Positions 1 through 7,731 of a stretch of 14,103 nt of DNA are shown here, piece after piece. The DNA is from HGW-17 sp938004375. GTDB lineage: Bacteria > Myxococcota_A > Polyangia > HGW-17. The first letter of the stretch is position 1; each line of letters opens with the position of its first letter. The DNA is taken from assembly GCA_036802685.1 (NCBI GenBank), contig DAIRVS010000113.1, positions 1 through 14,103 on the forward strand. The letters are read 5' to 3'. Made by a program: the position numbers and the translations under genes. Below the pieces are notes generated by a model, which saw only the letters and a list, made by a program, of their open reading frames with translations, was not told the origin of the DNA and made no database searches.

Positions 1-54
1 AAAACCCAGAATCATGGTATCGATGATTGTCCAAGGCCTTCCAGGGAGGAAGCC

Positions 55-1884
55 GTGCGATCGACCCTTTCATCTCTCGTCTTGACTCTCATCCTCGGCG
101 CAGCCGCCTGCCAAGACCCCGAGCCGGTCTGCGGTGACGGGGTGCTCCAGGGGCCGGAGACCTGCGATCTGGAGGCGTTCGCCCCGGACACGACCACCGA
201 CTGCCGCGCCCTGGGGTACCACGGCGGGACCGTCGGCTGCCTCCCGGACTGCACGCCGGACCTCACTCCCTGCGAGCACACCGGCCGCTGCGGCGACGGC
301 AGGATCACCCCCGGCTTCGAGGACTGCGAGGGCGACGACTTCGGCGGCCACACCTGCGAGAGCCTCGGGCACCATGGTGGGCGATTGATCTGCACCTCCG
401 ACTGCCGGCGGGACGAGTCCGCCTGCGCCCGCTGCGGGGACGGCCGGCTGCAGCCGGAATACGGCGAGCTCGTTGACGTGGACCTGGGCGCGTGCCAGGC
501 GGCGGGCTTCTTCGGCGGCGTGGCGACCACCCCCGACTGTCTGACCCCACGACACGATTATTGCGGCGATTATCGGCTGCTCGACGGTGGGGAAGGCGAG
601 CTCCAGGCCCCCGTCCTGCTCGCAGACGGGGCGGGCGAACTGTGGCTCGGCGGCGTCGCCACCGGCGCCCCCGTGGGCGGTGACGCTCCGGGCTGCCCCT
701 CGCTGGTGCCCTGCGAGCGCGCCACCGAAGACGGGACCCTGGTGGACGGCTGGCGCCTGGACCCGGGCTGCGCGCGCGGCTTTCTGGGGCGCCTGCGGAC
801 CGCGATCCCCCTCGAGGTCCTGCGCCGGGAAGACGACGGCACGCGCGTGACCTCGATGCTCGACGCGGGAGACCACGGGCTGGTCCGCGTCCGCGAGTCC
901 GCCGCCGGCCTCGAGCTGGACCTGGTGGGCGCCGACGGCGCGCGCCTGGCCGCCGCCTCACTGCCGGCGCCGCCGGACCGCCACCAGTGGGTGTCCGCCG
1001 GTCCCGATCGGCTCGCCCTCCTCGCCCACGTCGACGAGTCGCCGGTGGGCCACCTCGAGCTCACCCTCGTGGACCTGCCGGCGTTGACGGCGGTCGGCCC
1101 CTACGTCCTCGACGGGATCATCGCGGGGCCGGTCGAGTATCATTTCATCGCCCGCCCTCGTGCCCCTGCCCTGCACGTGCGATGGGCCGGCGGCCGCAGC
1201 TTTCACGTCGTCCTGAACCTGATGGGCGACGGGGACTACGGGATCTACCTGCTGACCCTGACGGTCCGGGACGGCCGGCTCCGGCTCGATGCCCTGGTGC
1301 CGCTCGCGACCGGATTCGGCGGTGCCCAGATGATCTGGCTCGCGCGCGTCTCACCGGAGCTCGATCAGGCCGTCGTGCTGCACATGCCGTACAGCAACTC
1401 CGTCGAGTGGACGACGGTCTCCCTGGACACGTTCTCCCTGCGGGGGACCCCCCTCGCGCACCGCGCGCTGCGGTTCCCGATCATGCCCGAGGTGGTGCGA
1501 TCCATGCCCGACGGCGGCTTCGTCCTGGCGGGGATCCAGACGCGTACGGCACCCGAGTCCACGGCGTCCCCCCAATGCCTGGCCCCGGTCCAGCAGGGCT
1601 ACCACCGCCACCTGGCCGCCTTCTGGTTCGACGCCGACGGCGCCCCCGCCGGTGAGCGGCGGTTCTTCCTGCCGCGGTGGTTCGACCAGGAGGGGCAGTC
1701 GGCCGTGGGCGACGCCGTCTGCGACACCGGGACCCGCTCCTTCACGCAGGTCGGGGACGCGCTGTTCGTCGCGGGCACCTGGGACCGCGCACGCCCCTTC
1801 TGCACCCCGGACGAGCCGTTCACCCAGTTCGAGTTGCAGGACGTCCACGCCTGCGGAGTCTACGTCGTCCGCCTGGCGCGTTGA
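55..1884 (+). CDS. Secreted lipoprotein with CGDG cysteine-rich repeats
   Basis: Predicted exported protein of 609 residues. It starts at a GTG four bases after a strong GGAGGA site (45-50). A short charged n-region and hydrophobic segment end at Cys19 (LILGAAAC); Ala at -3 makes the lipobox imperfect. Residues 25-190 hold three cysteine-rich repeats, each opening with CGDG (at about 26, 79 and 127) and followed by patterns such as C-x-x-L-G-x-H-G-G and x-D-C. These resemble the cysteine-rich repeats common in myxobacterial surface proteins. The remaining ~420 residues are beta-rich, with segments such as PDGGFVLAG that resemble propeller blades; I cannot name the domain. No catalytic motif is visible. 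Probable role: surface-exposed binding or structural protein (inference). The minus-strand gene block converges on it 48 bases downstream. The left window edge cuts off most of its promoter region. Confidence 0.85.
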   Translation: MRSTLSSLVLTLILGAAACQDPEPVCGDGVLQGPETCDLEAFAPDTTTDCRALGYHGGTVGCLPDCTPDLTPCEHTGRCGDGRITPGFEDCEGDDFGGHTCESLGHHGGRLICTSDCRRDESACARCGDGRLQPEYGELVDVDLGACQAAGFFGGVATTPDCLTPRHDYCGDYRLLDGGEGELQAPVLLADGAGELWLGGVATGAPVGGDAPGCPSLVPCERATEDGTLVDGWRLDPGCARGFLGRLRTAIPLEVLRREDDGTRVTSMLDAGDHGLVRVRESAAGLELDLVGADGARLAAASLPAPPDRHQWVSAGPDRLALLAHVDESPVGHLELTLVDLPALTAVGPYVLDGIIAGPVEYHFIARPRAPALHVRWAGGRSFHVVLNLMGDGDYGIYLLTLTVRDGRLRLDALVPLATGFGGAQMIWLARVSPELDQAVVLHMPYSNSVEWTTVSLDTFSLRGTPLAHRALRFPIMPEVVRSMPDGGFVLAGIQTRTAPESTASPQCLAPVQQGYHRHLAAFWFDADGAPAGERRFFLPRWFDQEGQSAVGDAVCDTGTRSFTQVGDALFVAGTWDRARPFCTPDEPFTQFELQDVHACGVYVVRLAR

Positions 1885-1889
1885 CGTCC

Positions 1890-1929
1890 ACCTGCCTCGC
1901 TCTGAGAAAAGACGCACGCCAGGTTTTTT
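1890..1929 (+). terminator. Weak candidate terminator between convergent genes
   Basis: ACCTG (1890-1894) can pair with CAGGT (1920-1924), and six T follow (1924-1929). The stem is only five base pairs with a loop of about 25 bases, so this is a weak candidate. Its position between two convergent stop codons (1884 and 1933) is its main support. Confidence 0.25.
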
Positions 1930-1932
1930 CCG

Positions 1933-2298
1933 CTACTTGAAGAACATCCGCACGGAGACGAGCATGAGGAACACGGCGAAGACGCGGCGCAGGATGTGGG
2001 GGTCGAGGCGCATGGCGAGCTTGGCGCCGATCAGGCCGCCGGCGAAGAAGAACAGCGCGATGACCACCGCCGCCCGCAGGTCCACGTTGCCGCGCTTGTA
2101 GTACTCCAGCGCAGCCATGAGCCCGACGGGGGGCACCATGAGCATGAGCGTGGTGCCCTGGGCGAGCTTCTGGTCGAAGCCGAACAGGTAGATCAGCGCC
2201 GGAATGATCAGAATCGCGCCGCCGATGCCGAGCAGGCCGCTGGCGGCGCCCGCGAGGAGCCCGACGAGGGCATAGCCGGCCGCGAACAGGGGTGTCAT
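1933..2298 (-). CDS. Half-size TauE/SafE (TSUP) family permease
   Basis: Small integral membrane protein of 121 residues matching one half of the TSUP (TauE/SafE, formerly DUF81) family, which exports or imports sulfite, sulfonates and other organic anions. The family signature is near the start: GLLGIGGAILIIPAL, followed by QGTTLMLMVPPVG and then an aliphatic segment with FFFAGGLIGAKLA. Three to four membrane helices are visible. Full-length TSUP proteins have about 250 residues in two repeats. Half-size members are common and are thought to dimerise, so this is not necessarily truncated. The ATG has an excellent AAGGAGG site (2304-2310) five bases upstream. It follows the SpoIID-like gene by only 22 bases on the same strand and is probably cotranscribed with it. 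The substrate cannot be read from the sequence. Confidence 0.85.
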   Translation of the reverse strand: MTPLFAAGYALVGLLAGAASGLLGIGGAILIIPALIYLFGFDQKLAQGTTLMLMVPPVGLMAALEYYKRGNVDLRAAVVIALFFFAGGLIGAKLAMRLDPHILRRVFAVFLMLVSVRMFFK

Positions 2299-2320
2299 CT
2301 TCGCCTCCTTGGTCCCGCGG

Positions 2321-3886
2321 TCAGTACAACTTGTGCAGGACCGCGCCGGGATAGTAATGCTTCAGGATCTCCGCGGCCTTCTGGCCGTCCGCGGCACGGC
2401 CCATGGCCCCCCACTGGCACATCCCCACGCCATGGCCGAAGCCCGCGCCCGTGAACTCGAAGGCGCCGTCCTTCAGGCGTTTGTGCACGAACAGGGACGA
2501 GCGCAGGCCGCCCAGGGCGCGGCGGATGACCAATTCACCCGTCAGGGTGAGAGGCTTCGCGCCGCCGCGGACCTCGAGCTCGAGGATGCGCCCGGACACG
2601 CCGCGTCGCCGGGGCACCAGCTCGGCGACCTTGCCCGAGAAGCCGTGGGCGGCCAGCGATTTCGCGAGCTCGGCCGCGGTCTTCACCACTTTCCAGCGGA
2701 AGGCCGCCGCGCCCCCGGGGAGCTTGGCGCAGTACGACCGCGAGGGTCGCGCGAGGAAGCGGGCCCAGTCCTTGCCTACCGGGTCGCCGTCGGGGCGTCC
2801 GCGCAACTGGGGGTTGGGACGACCGCCCCACACGTGCTCGTTGTGCTCGCCGTGCCCGCCGCAGGAGCTCGAGTAGACCGTGTCGGCGGGGAAGCCGGCG
2901 GCGTCGAACAGCACCTGCCCGGCGGTCGCGCGCACTGCGGCCGTGGTGCGGGGATCGGCCTTCTCCAGGCCGTCATAGGCCTGGCAGTGCACCTGGGCGC
3001 ACAGGTGGTACGGATCGGTGTTGTGCCGCTGGCCCATCTTGGCGAGCACCTGCCCCCGGGCGGCCACGGCCTGGGCCTTCAGGGCCTCGGGGGGTGCCGA
3101 TGGGAACAACTCCGAGGGCAGGATGCCCTCGAGGTAGCCCTCGATGGAGAGCTCGTTGACCAGGGTGAGCTTCCCGTCCATGCCGAAGATGACCACGAGT
3201 CGGCCGTCCACGCGGTGGCTCTTCCCGTTCAGGGTGTACGCGAGGGGCGCCTTCCCCGTGGGCTCGAAGGCCATGGCGCCGGCCTGGGTGACGCGCAGGG
3301 CGCCGTCGGAGGTGGCGGCAGTGAACGTGCCCGAGGGCAGCGCGGCGAACTCGGCGTGGACAAAGGCGTGGGGATGGGCGGCGCGCTCCTTCTCGAGGGC
3401 GTCGACCGCCTGCTGTACGGAGTACGGCCCCAGGGAGAACAGCACGCGGCGGGTGTCGAGCATGCGCGCGCCCATGGAGATGACGTAGCCCTGCTCGCGG
3501 GCGGTGACGCCGCGGGGGGCCAGGCGGGCGCGGGTCTTCGCCACCAGGTCCGGGTCCGACAGGGGCACTGCCTCGAGGGCCAGGTAGTGCGAAACGCGCC
3601 CGGGCGTGCCGGAGACGCGGGTGACCTTCACCGTCTTGGGGCCGCTGACGCGCACGCCCGAGGGACCGTTGGGCAGCAGGTCCACCCCGTCGGGGGAGGC
3701 CAGCTCCACGACGTCCAGACCCGAGGCCAGCCCGATGAGCACCAGCGGCGCACCCGCGTGGTCGAGCTGGAAGCGCTTCTGGTACAGGGTCTTGAGCAGG
3801 TCGACGGGCTCGTCCGCTCCGGCGGGGGCGGACGCGAGGAGGGTGCACAGCCAGATTCCCGGGAGGGCGAGGAGGTATTTCTTCAT
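2321..3886 (-). CDS. SpoIID/LytB domain protein, peptidoglycan-acting
   Basis: Predicted exported protein of 521 residues with a Sec signal peptide (residues 1-24, ending near ASAPAGA). Residues ~125-185 (GYVISMGARMLDTRRVLFSL and on) loosely resemble a SPOR-like fold. Residues ~245-520 are a SpoIID/LytB domain, with GYLEGILPSELF (250-261), EALKAQAVAARGQVLAK (267-283), SSSCGGHGE (339-347) and GFGHGVGMCQWGAMG (482-496). In Bacillus SpoIID this domain is a lytic transglycosylase that cleaves stem-peptide-free glycan and is active through a Glu. Glu259 here sits at the equivalent position, and conserved Cys and His residues (Cys301, Cys342, His345) are compatible with the zinc seen in SpoIID structures. 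The likely site of action is periplasmic peptidoglycan. The ATG has no obvious Shine-Dalgarno sequence, so the start is less certain than the family call. A TSUP gene follows after 22 bases, and a peptidase-like lipoprotein gene lies 141 bases upstream. Confidence 0.9.
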   Translation of the reverse strand: MKKYLLALPGIWLCTLLASAPAGADEPVDLLKTLYQKRFQLDHAGAPLVLIGLASGLDVVELASPDGVDLLPNGPSGVRVSGPKTVKVTRVSGTPGRVSHYLALEAVPLSDPDLVAKTRARLAPRGVTAREQGYVISMGARMLDTRRVLFSLGPYSVQQAVDALEKERAAHPHAFVHAEFAALPSGTFTAATSDGALRVTQAGAMAFEPTGKAPLAYTLNGKSHRVDGRLVVIFGMDGKLTLVNELSIEGYLEGILPSELFPSAPPEALKAQAVAARGQVLAKMGQRHNTDPYHLCAQVHCQAYDGLEKADPRTTAAVRATAGQVLFDAAGFPADTVYSSSCGGHGEHNEHVWGGRPNPQLRGRPDGDPVGKDWARFLARPSRSYCAKLPGGAAAFRWKVVKTAAELAKSLAAHGFSGKVAELVPRRRGVSGRILELEVRGGAKPLTLTGELVIRRALGGLRSSLFVHKRLKDGAFEFTGAGFGHGVGMCQWGAMGRAADGQKAAEILKHYYPGAVLHKLY

Positions 3887-4027
3887 GTATATGGGAATAG
3901 GTCAGTCGCGGGGAAAACGCAAAAATCGACGCACGCCCCCCCCGGGAATCAGAGCTACCCGGGCTCAAACAGCATGTTACCGTTTATACCAGCCCCCTGT
4001 AGCCTGCCGGATTGCGAAGCGGGGGGA
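3887..4027. other. Intergenic region with inverted repeat
   Basis: This 141-base gap between the peptidase-like lipoprotein gene and the SpoIID gene holds two CCCGGG boxes (3941-3946 and 3958-3963) that can form a six base-pair stem with an 11-base loop. No T-run follows directly on the minus strand; five T lie about 16 bases further on. It may be a weak terminator for the upstream gene. Confidence 0.3.
3983..3991 (-). promoter_or_regulatory. Candidate extended -10 element for the SpoIID-like gene
   Basis: The minus strand reads TGGTATAAA, a good extended -10 box, about 97 bases upstream of the SpoIID-like ATG. I see no matching -35 hexamer. The element would give the SpoIID-TSUP pair its own promoter and a leader of roughly 90 bases. 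Confidence 0.35.
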
Positions 4028-5932
4028 CTAGTCGGTGGTGACGCCGTCGAAGTAGATCGGGTCGAACGCGCTCACGTCGCCGACGCGGTTCTTCTTGCCG
4101 CGCAGGGTGCGGGCGGTGTCAATCCACTGGTCGGGCATGTACATCACGCCGGTGTTCAGGTAGGTCTGGCTCGTGGAGTAAATGACGTTGAGGTCACGGT
4201 TGTACGGCATGGTCGGGGAGCCGTAGTCGCTGAAGACGGCGTAACGATAGTCCATGCCGCCGGCGCCCACGTCGTAGCCTCCCTGGCTCGAGTAGTACTT
4301 GAAGCCGATGACGTCTGGATTCCAGGTGTCGTAGGTGTTGCCCTCGATGTCGATGAAGGCGATGAAGACGACCGCGTGGCCGGTGCCGCTGGTGCGATTC
4401 AGGTTGATGAACGAACCCGGGATCAGGCTCTCGAAGGGCACGTTCATGCCCATGCCGAAGTGGCGCAGGGCGTCGCCGGAGCCGCCGGACTCGAGATCGT
4501 AATTGACCCACAGGTGGGCCTTGAGATCGCCCTCGCCCAAGTACTGGAACGAGCGCATGGGCAGGTAGTCCCACACGGTGGAATCGCCGGTCTCGGCTTC
4601 GTAGAGCTCCATGGCCACCAGGATGACCTCCATGACCGCGGCCACGCACATGGTGCGGGCGCCGCCGGAGCGGACGATGGTGCCGTAGTTGCCGTACTCG
4701 ATGTCGTGGGTGAGCACGGCCGAGTCGTAACCCAGCAGCCGGTAGTTCGCGTCGATGTAGTCCACCGCGGCCAGGACGTAGTCGTTGAAGAGCGTCTCGG
4801 GCTCGAGGGCCGCCGAGCGCATGGAGATGGTCAGTTCGTAGCCGCCGGCCAGGGCCTGGTAGGTGTCGGCGGTGACATAGTAGGTGCCCGGGGCCAGCCG
4901 CGTCCAGACCGCGTTGTTGTCTCGCAGGATCAGGGAGACCGGCGACAGGGACGACAGCAGGTGCACGTCGATGTCCACGCCGGCGGGCTCGGGGGCGATG
5001 AGCTCGGCGGCCACGTAGGCCTCCTGGTCCAGGGTGAAGGCGTAGATGAACTCGGGGCCGCTCTCGTCGGTGCCGTTGGGCGGATAGGTGTCGAACGCGT
5101 CCGAGGTCGCCAAGGTGGTGTCGCGCTCGTCGACGAACACGCACGGCAGGGACACGGGGGTCGCCACCGAGGGGGCGCACACGGGGATGGGATCGTCGGC
5201 GGTGCCCGCGAACCAGGGGCGGATGCGCACGTGCATGGCGTATGGGCCGGGCATCTGGGTGCCGTTGGAGACGTAGGTGTCCATGACTAGATAATAGGTG
5301 CCCGCCTCCAGGGTTTCCATCACCGAGTTGTTGCTGCGGGCGATGAGGGTGGCGGGCGCCAGCGACGACAGCAGGTGCACGTCGATGTCCACGCCGGCGG
5401 GCTCGGGCAGGTCGATATAGGCCTGCACCTGCATGCGCCGGGGCAGCGTGAACACGTAGACGAATTCGGGGCCGCTCTCGTCGAGGGTGTTGGGCGGGTA
5501 CGAGTCGAAGACGTCGGACTGGGACGCCGTGGTGTCCCGGGTATCGTCAAAGGTGGCGCCGTCGTTCGTCACCGGGATGATGAAAGGCTCCTGGACGGTG
5601 CCGGCCTGGGTCGTGCAGGCGTCGCCCTGCCCGTCTCCGTCGTAGTCCTGCTGCAGCGGATTGGCCACGTCGGGGCAGTTGTCGGTGGCGTCGAAGACCC
5701 CGTCGCCGTCGCGATCGGGATTGGTGTTGTTGGTGTTGTTGACGTTGTTCGTGTTGTTCAGGTTGTTGACGTTGTTGATGTTATTGACGTTGTTTAAATT
5801 GTTCGTATTGTTGACATTGTTCACATTGTTCGTGTTGTTATTGTCGTTGTTGGAGTTGGACTCCTCGGGGTCGCAGGCCGCCAGGGACACGATCAGGGAC
5901 GACAGCACGAGAAACCGGACGAGATGTTGCAT
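4028..5932 (-). CDS. Lipoprotein with Asn-rich linker, TSP3, two PPC-like domains and peptidase-like C-terminus
   Basis: Predicted 634-residue lipoprotein. I chose the ATG at 5932 rather than one 30 bases upstream because GGAGG (5942-5946) sits nine bases before it and the encoded protein then begins with a normal signal peptide ending LAAC (Cys20). Order of parts: Asn-rich linker (28-71, Asn-Asn-X units); thrombospondin type 3 calcium-binding repeat (73-106, DRDGDGVFDATDNC and DYDGDGQGDAC); two beta domains resembling bacterial pre-peptidase C-terminal domains (about 120-238 and 265-372), both with YPPN..DESGPEF and PEPAGVDIDVHLLSSL; and a C-terminal domain (380-634). That last domain has Cys429 in RTMCVAAVMEV, His519 in GTGHAVVFIAF and Asn538 in DTWNP, followed by YYSSQGG. 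The order and spacing suggest a papain/NlpC-P60-like Cys-His-Asn hydrolase fold. That is inference; activity and substrate are unknown. It has its own promoter just upstream, and the SpoIID enzyme follows. Confidence 0.85.
   Translation of the reverse strand: MQHLVRFLVLSSLIVSLAACDPEESNSNNDNNNTNNVNNVNNTNNLNNVNNINNVNNLNNTNNVNNTNNTNPDRDGDGVFDATDNCPDVANPLQQDYDGDGQGDACTTQAGTVQEPFIIPVTNDGATFDDTRDTTASQSDVFDSYPPNTLDESGPEFVYVFTLPRRMQVQAYIDLPEPAGVDIDVHLLSSLAPATLIARSNNSVMETLEAGTYYLVMDTYVSNGTQMPGPYAMHVRIRPWFAGTADDPIPVCAPSVATPVSLPCVFVDERDTTLATSDAFDTYPPNGTDESGPEFIYAFTLDQEAYVAAELIAPEPAGVDIDVHLLSSLSPVSLILRDNNAVWTRLAPGTYYVTADTYQALAGGYELTISMRSAALEPETLFNDYVLAAVDYIDANYRLLGYDSAVLTHDIEYGNYGTIVRSGGARTMCVAAVMEVILVAMELYEAETGDSTVWDYLPMRSFQYLGEGDLKAHLWVNYDLESGGSGDALRHFGMGMNVPFESLIPGSFINLNRTSGTGHAVVFIAFIDIEGNTYDTWNPDVIGFKYYSSQGGYDVGAGGMDYRYAVFSDYGSPTMPYNRDLNVIYSTSQTYLNTGVMYMPDQWIDTARTLRGKKNRVGDVSAFDPIYFDGVTTD
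4950..5407 (-). repeat. Intragenic duplication with 44-base identical segments
   Basis: Positions 4950-4993 and 5364-5407 are identical over 44 bases, and similarity extends on both sides in the same spacing (for example the segments encoding DESGPEF). They encode the shared PEPAGVDIDVHLLSSL core of the two PPC-like domains, which points to a fairly recent internal duplication. Confidence 0.85.
5720..5851 (-). repeat. Nine-base periodic repeat encoding an Asn-Asn-X linker
   Basis: The minus strand reads AAC-AAC-N3 again and again with some AAT, where the third codon is Thr, Val, Leu or Ile. It encodes residues 28-71 of the lipoprotein, right after the lipidated Cys. GC content is far below that of the neighbouring coding sequence. 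Such low-complexity linkers hold a domain away from the membrane and tend to vary in length by slippage. Confidence 0.9.
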
Positions 5933-5957
5933 GGGGAAACGCCTCCAGTCGTGCGTT

Positions 5958-5986
5958 ACCATACTGCAAGGTCCGGAGGCTGTCCA
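5958..5986 (-). promoter_or_regulatory. Sigma70-like promoter for the Asn-linker lipoprotein
   Basis: On the minus strand, TGGACA (5981-5986) and TATGGT (5958-5963) are separated by exactly 17 bases and lie between the radical SAM stop codon and the lipoprotein start. The expected transcript would begin near 5951 and still include the GGAGG site at 5942-5946. Confidence 0.55.
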
Positions 5987-5990
5987 CCGC

Positions 5991-7394
5991 CTAGGGAACG
6001 GGAATCGTGCCCGGCGGGGGCGAACAGACGCAGCCGGGTTGGAGGACGTGCATCATGCAGCACTTGGGCATGGTCCACTCGGCGGGCTTCATGCCGGGCT
6101 TCTCGCTCGAGGGGGCCACCACGTTGGTCGTTGGGCTGCCGGGCGCGGTGTCGGTGGGCGTCGCGTCGGCGGTGGGGGCGGGCTCGGGGGGCATCACCGG
6201 CTCCGGCTCGGCGGGCGGCGGCGTGGGCTCGGCCGGGGTCATGACCGGCGGGGGACCGGCCTCGGGCGGGGTGGTCTTGTCCTCGGCGGGGGGCTTGGAC
6301 GAGGAGCACGCCAGGAGCCCGGAGAGCAGGACCGAACATACGGCGACCGAGGCCGTTCCCAGATTCGTGCCGATGGGAGAAGGACCGGCCTCGTCGCAAG
6401 CCCGCGCCGGCGCCTCGAGGCGCGCGTGACGCAACGCGAGGGCGTGGCAAAAACCGGCTGCGGTGGACTGTCCGCCACACGCCAGGGCGGCCGGGGCGAG
6501 GGTGTGTTCCCGCCCCCGGGCCGCGCGGGACAACCCGTCGGCCAACGGTCCAGGCTGCGGCGCGTCCGTGAGGCGCGGTCCGGCGCCGTCGTCGGGCAGG
6601 CAGGAGCAGCCGCGCAGGCGCCCGTCGGGGGAGACGGCGAAGCCGCCGCGCCCGGACGGACATCCGGCAAGCATCGGACCCTCCGGGAGAACCGCCGACG
6701 TCGAAGCGCTCCGAATCCACGACGGCTCTCCCAGGGTCAGTGCGAGGGCCTCCCCCAGCATCAGCCGCGGCTCCCGCGCCCGCAGGCGGGCCAGGACCGG
6801 ACGCAAGGCGGCGAGCCCGGACGCGTCCAAAAACCGCTCCGGGGCCGCGCCGGTCGGGAGCCCGAACTGGAGCTGCCACAGGGCGGCGCCGCTCTCGCCC
6901 ACGAGGGCGGTCAGCGCCTCGAGGTGCGCGACGTTGGCGGCCAAGAGGGTGGTCATGAAGCCGAAGGGGACCTCATGGCGGACCAGATGCTCCCGGGTTC
7001 GCATCAGGCGCGCGAAGACGCCGTCCCGGCCGCGCACCGCGTCGTGGACCGCTGCGGAGCCGTCCAGCGAGAGCCACACGAAATCCAGCCCCGTGTCTCG
7101 GGACCGCAGCGCGAACGCCTCCGAGTCGTCGCGCCCATTTGTGATCAGGGAAACGAACGCGCCGCCGCCCTTCAGGCGCCCGACCGCCGGCCACAGGTGG
7201 GGGCTGAGCGTGGGCTCGCCCCCCGAGAGCGCCACGGCCCGCGCGCCCGCGGCGAGCAGGGCGTCGGCGAGGGCCAGGACCCGATCGAGTCCGGGCTCGG
7301 CGACCCGTCGAGAGTCGGCACGATGGCAGTGGGGGCAGCGCAGGTCGCAGGCGCCCGTGATTTCCCATTCCACGAGGTTGGGGAGCGTGTTCAT
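5991..7394 (-). CDS. Radical SAM/SPASM-like peptide maturase with lipoprotein-like tail
   Basis: Predicted 467-residue enzyme. The ATG at 7394 is preferred because AGGAGG lies six to seven bases upstream; an in-frame ATG 48 bases earlier overlaps the upstream gene. Residues 1-210 are a radical SAM barrel with the cluster motif CDLRCPHC (Cys16, 20, 23) and SGGEP (57-61). Residues ~245-333 look like a reduced SPASM/twitch auxiliary cluster region: Cys245-x12-Gly-x4-Cys263 fits the SPASM spacing, with Cys265, 306, 316 and 333 after it. The family generally modifies ribosomal peptides. A hydrophobic segment (346-362) then ends in LLAC (Cys363), followed by a Pro/Glu/Thr-rich stretch (364-438) and a Cys cluster, KCCMMHVLQPGCVC (444-457). 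This tail looks like a complete small lipoprotein joined in frame. It follows two small paralogous proteins by 31 bases, which are its likely substrates. Substrate and reaction are inferred from context. Confidence 0.85.
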   Translation of the reverse strand: MNTLPNLVEWEITGACDLRCPHCHRADSRRVAEPGLDRVLALADALLAAGARAVALSGGEPTLSPHLWPAVGRLKGGGAFVSLITNGRDDSEAFALRSRDTGLDFVWLSLDGSAAVHDAVRGRDGVFARLMRTREHLVRHEVPFGFMTTLLAANVAHLEALTALVGESGAALWQLQFGLPTGAAPERFLDASGLAALRPVLARLRAREPRLMLGEALALTLGEPSWIRSASTSAVLPEGPMLAGCPSGRGGFAVSPDGRLRGCSCLPDDGAGPRLTDAPQPGPLADGLSRAARGREHTLAPAALACGGQSTAAGFCHALALRHARLEAPARACDEAGPSPIGTNLGTASVAVCSVLLSGLLACSSSKPPAEDKTTPPEAGPPPVMTPAEPTPPPAEPEPVMPPEPAPTADATPTDTAPGSPTTNVVAPSSEKPGMKPAEWTMPKCCMMHVLQPGCVCSPPPGTIPVP

Positions 7395-7425
7395 GACTTC
7401 CTCCTGTTCCGGTTGCAGGGTCGAT

Positions 7426-7731
7426 TCAACGACGAATCCCATAGATGGGCACCGCCTCGACGGCCATCGGCGACTCCTCGGGCTCGACCACCCCGTCCTT
7501 CTTGCCCTCGGGCTCGTCGGGGGGCGACTGCGGCTCTGCCACCGGCGCCGGCTCCCGCACCGGGGGCCCGGCGTACACCTCGGCCGGCCCCTCGGTCCGC
7601 CAGCACCCCGTCGCCGGCAGCGCCAGCCCCGCGCTCAACAGCGCGGCCGCCGTCCAGCGGGGCAGCCGCGCGCCCGGCGCCGCCGGGCGACGGACCTGGG
7701 CATCGATCGTGTTCAGGATCTCCTCGAGCAT
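7426..7731 (-). CDS. Small lipoprotein-like putative radical SAM substrate ending PIYGIRR
   Basis: Protein of 101 residues. The start at 7731 is chosen over longer in-frame options because GGGAG lies about six bases upstream and the product then aligns residue for residue with its upstream paralogue. Residues 1-18 form a charged leader. Residues 19-42 (APGARLPRWTAAALLSAGLA and on) form a membrane segment ending in ATGC (Cys43), an acceptable lipobox. Residues 48-60 (PAEVYAGPPVREP) are shared with the paralogue, and a Pro/Glu-rich spacer leads to PIYG (95-98) and the C-terminus. Small size, a conserved N-terminus, a variable spacer and a conserved YG near the C-terminus, directly before a radical SAM gene, fit a modified peptide precursor. 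It could instead be a plain lipoprotein. The product is not a member of any family I can name with certainty. Confidence 0.8.
   Translation of the reverse strand: MLEEILNTIDAQVRRPAAPGARLPRWTAAALLSAGLALPATGCWRTEGPAEVYAGPPVREPAPVAEPQSPPDEPEGKKDGVVEPEESPMAVEAVPIYGIRR

Noticed and set aside
2309..5290. Plus-strand open frame of 993 codons
   Set aside because: It lies opposite the SpoIID and lipoprotein genes, which have clear families and signals. Its product is low-complexity Gly/Val/His/Gln-rich text typical of an antisense shadow in GC-rich DNA.
5720..5851. CRISPR-like array
   Set aside because: The periodicity is nine bases with no spacers and is fully explained by Asn-Asn-X codons in a real gene.
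6300..6434. Separate start for the lipoprotein-like tail of the radical SAM gene (TTG at 6434)
   Set aside because: It is in frame and would give a charged n-region before the membrane segment, but no Shine-Dalgarno sequence precedes it and no stop separates it from the enzyme. I kept one fused gene and noted the doubt.
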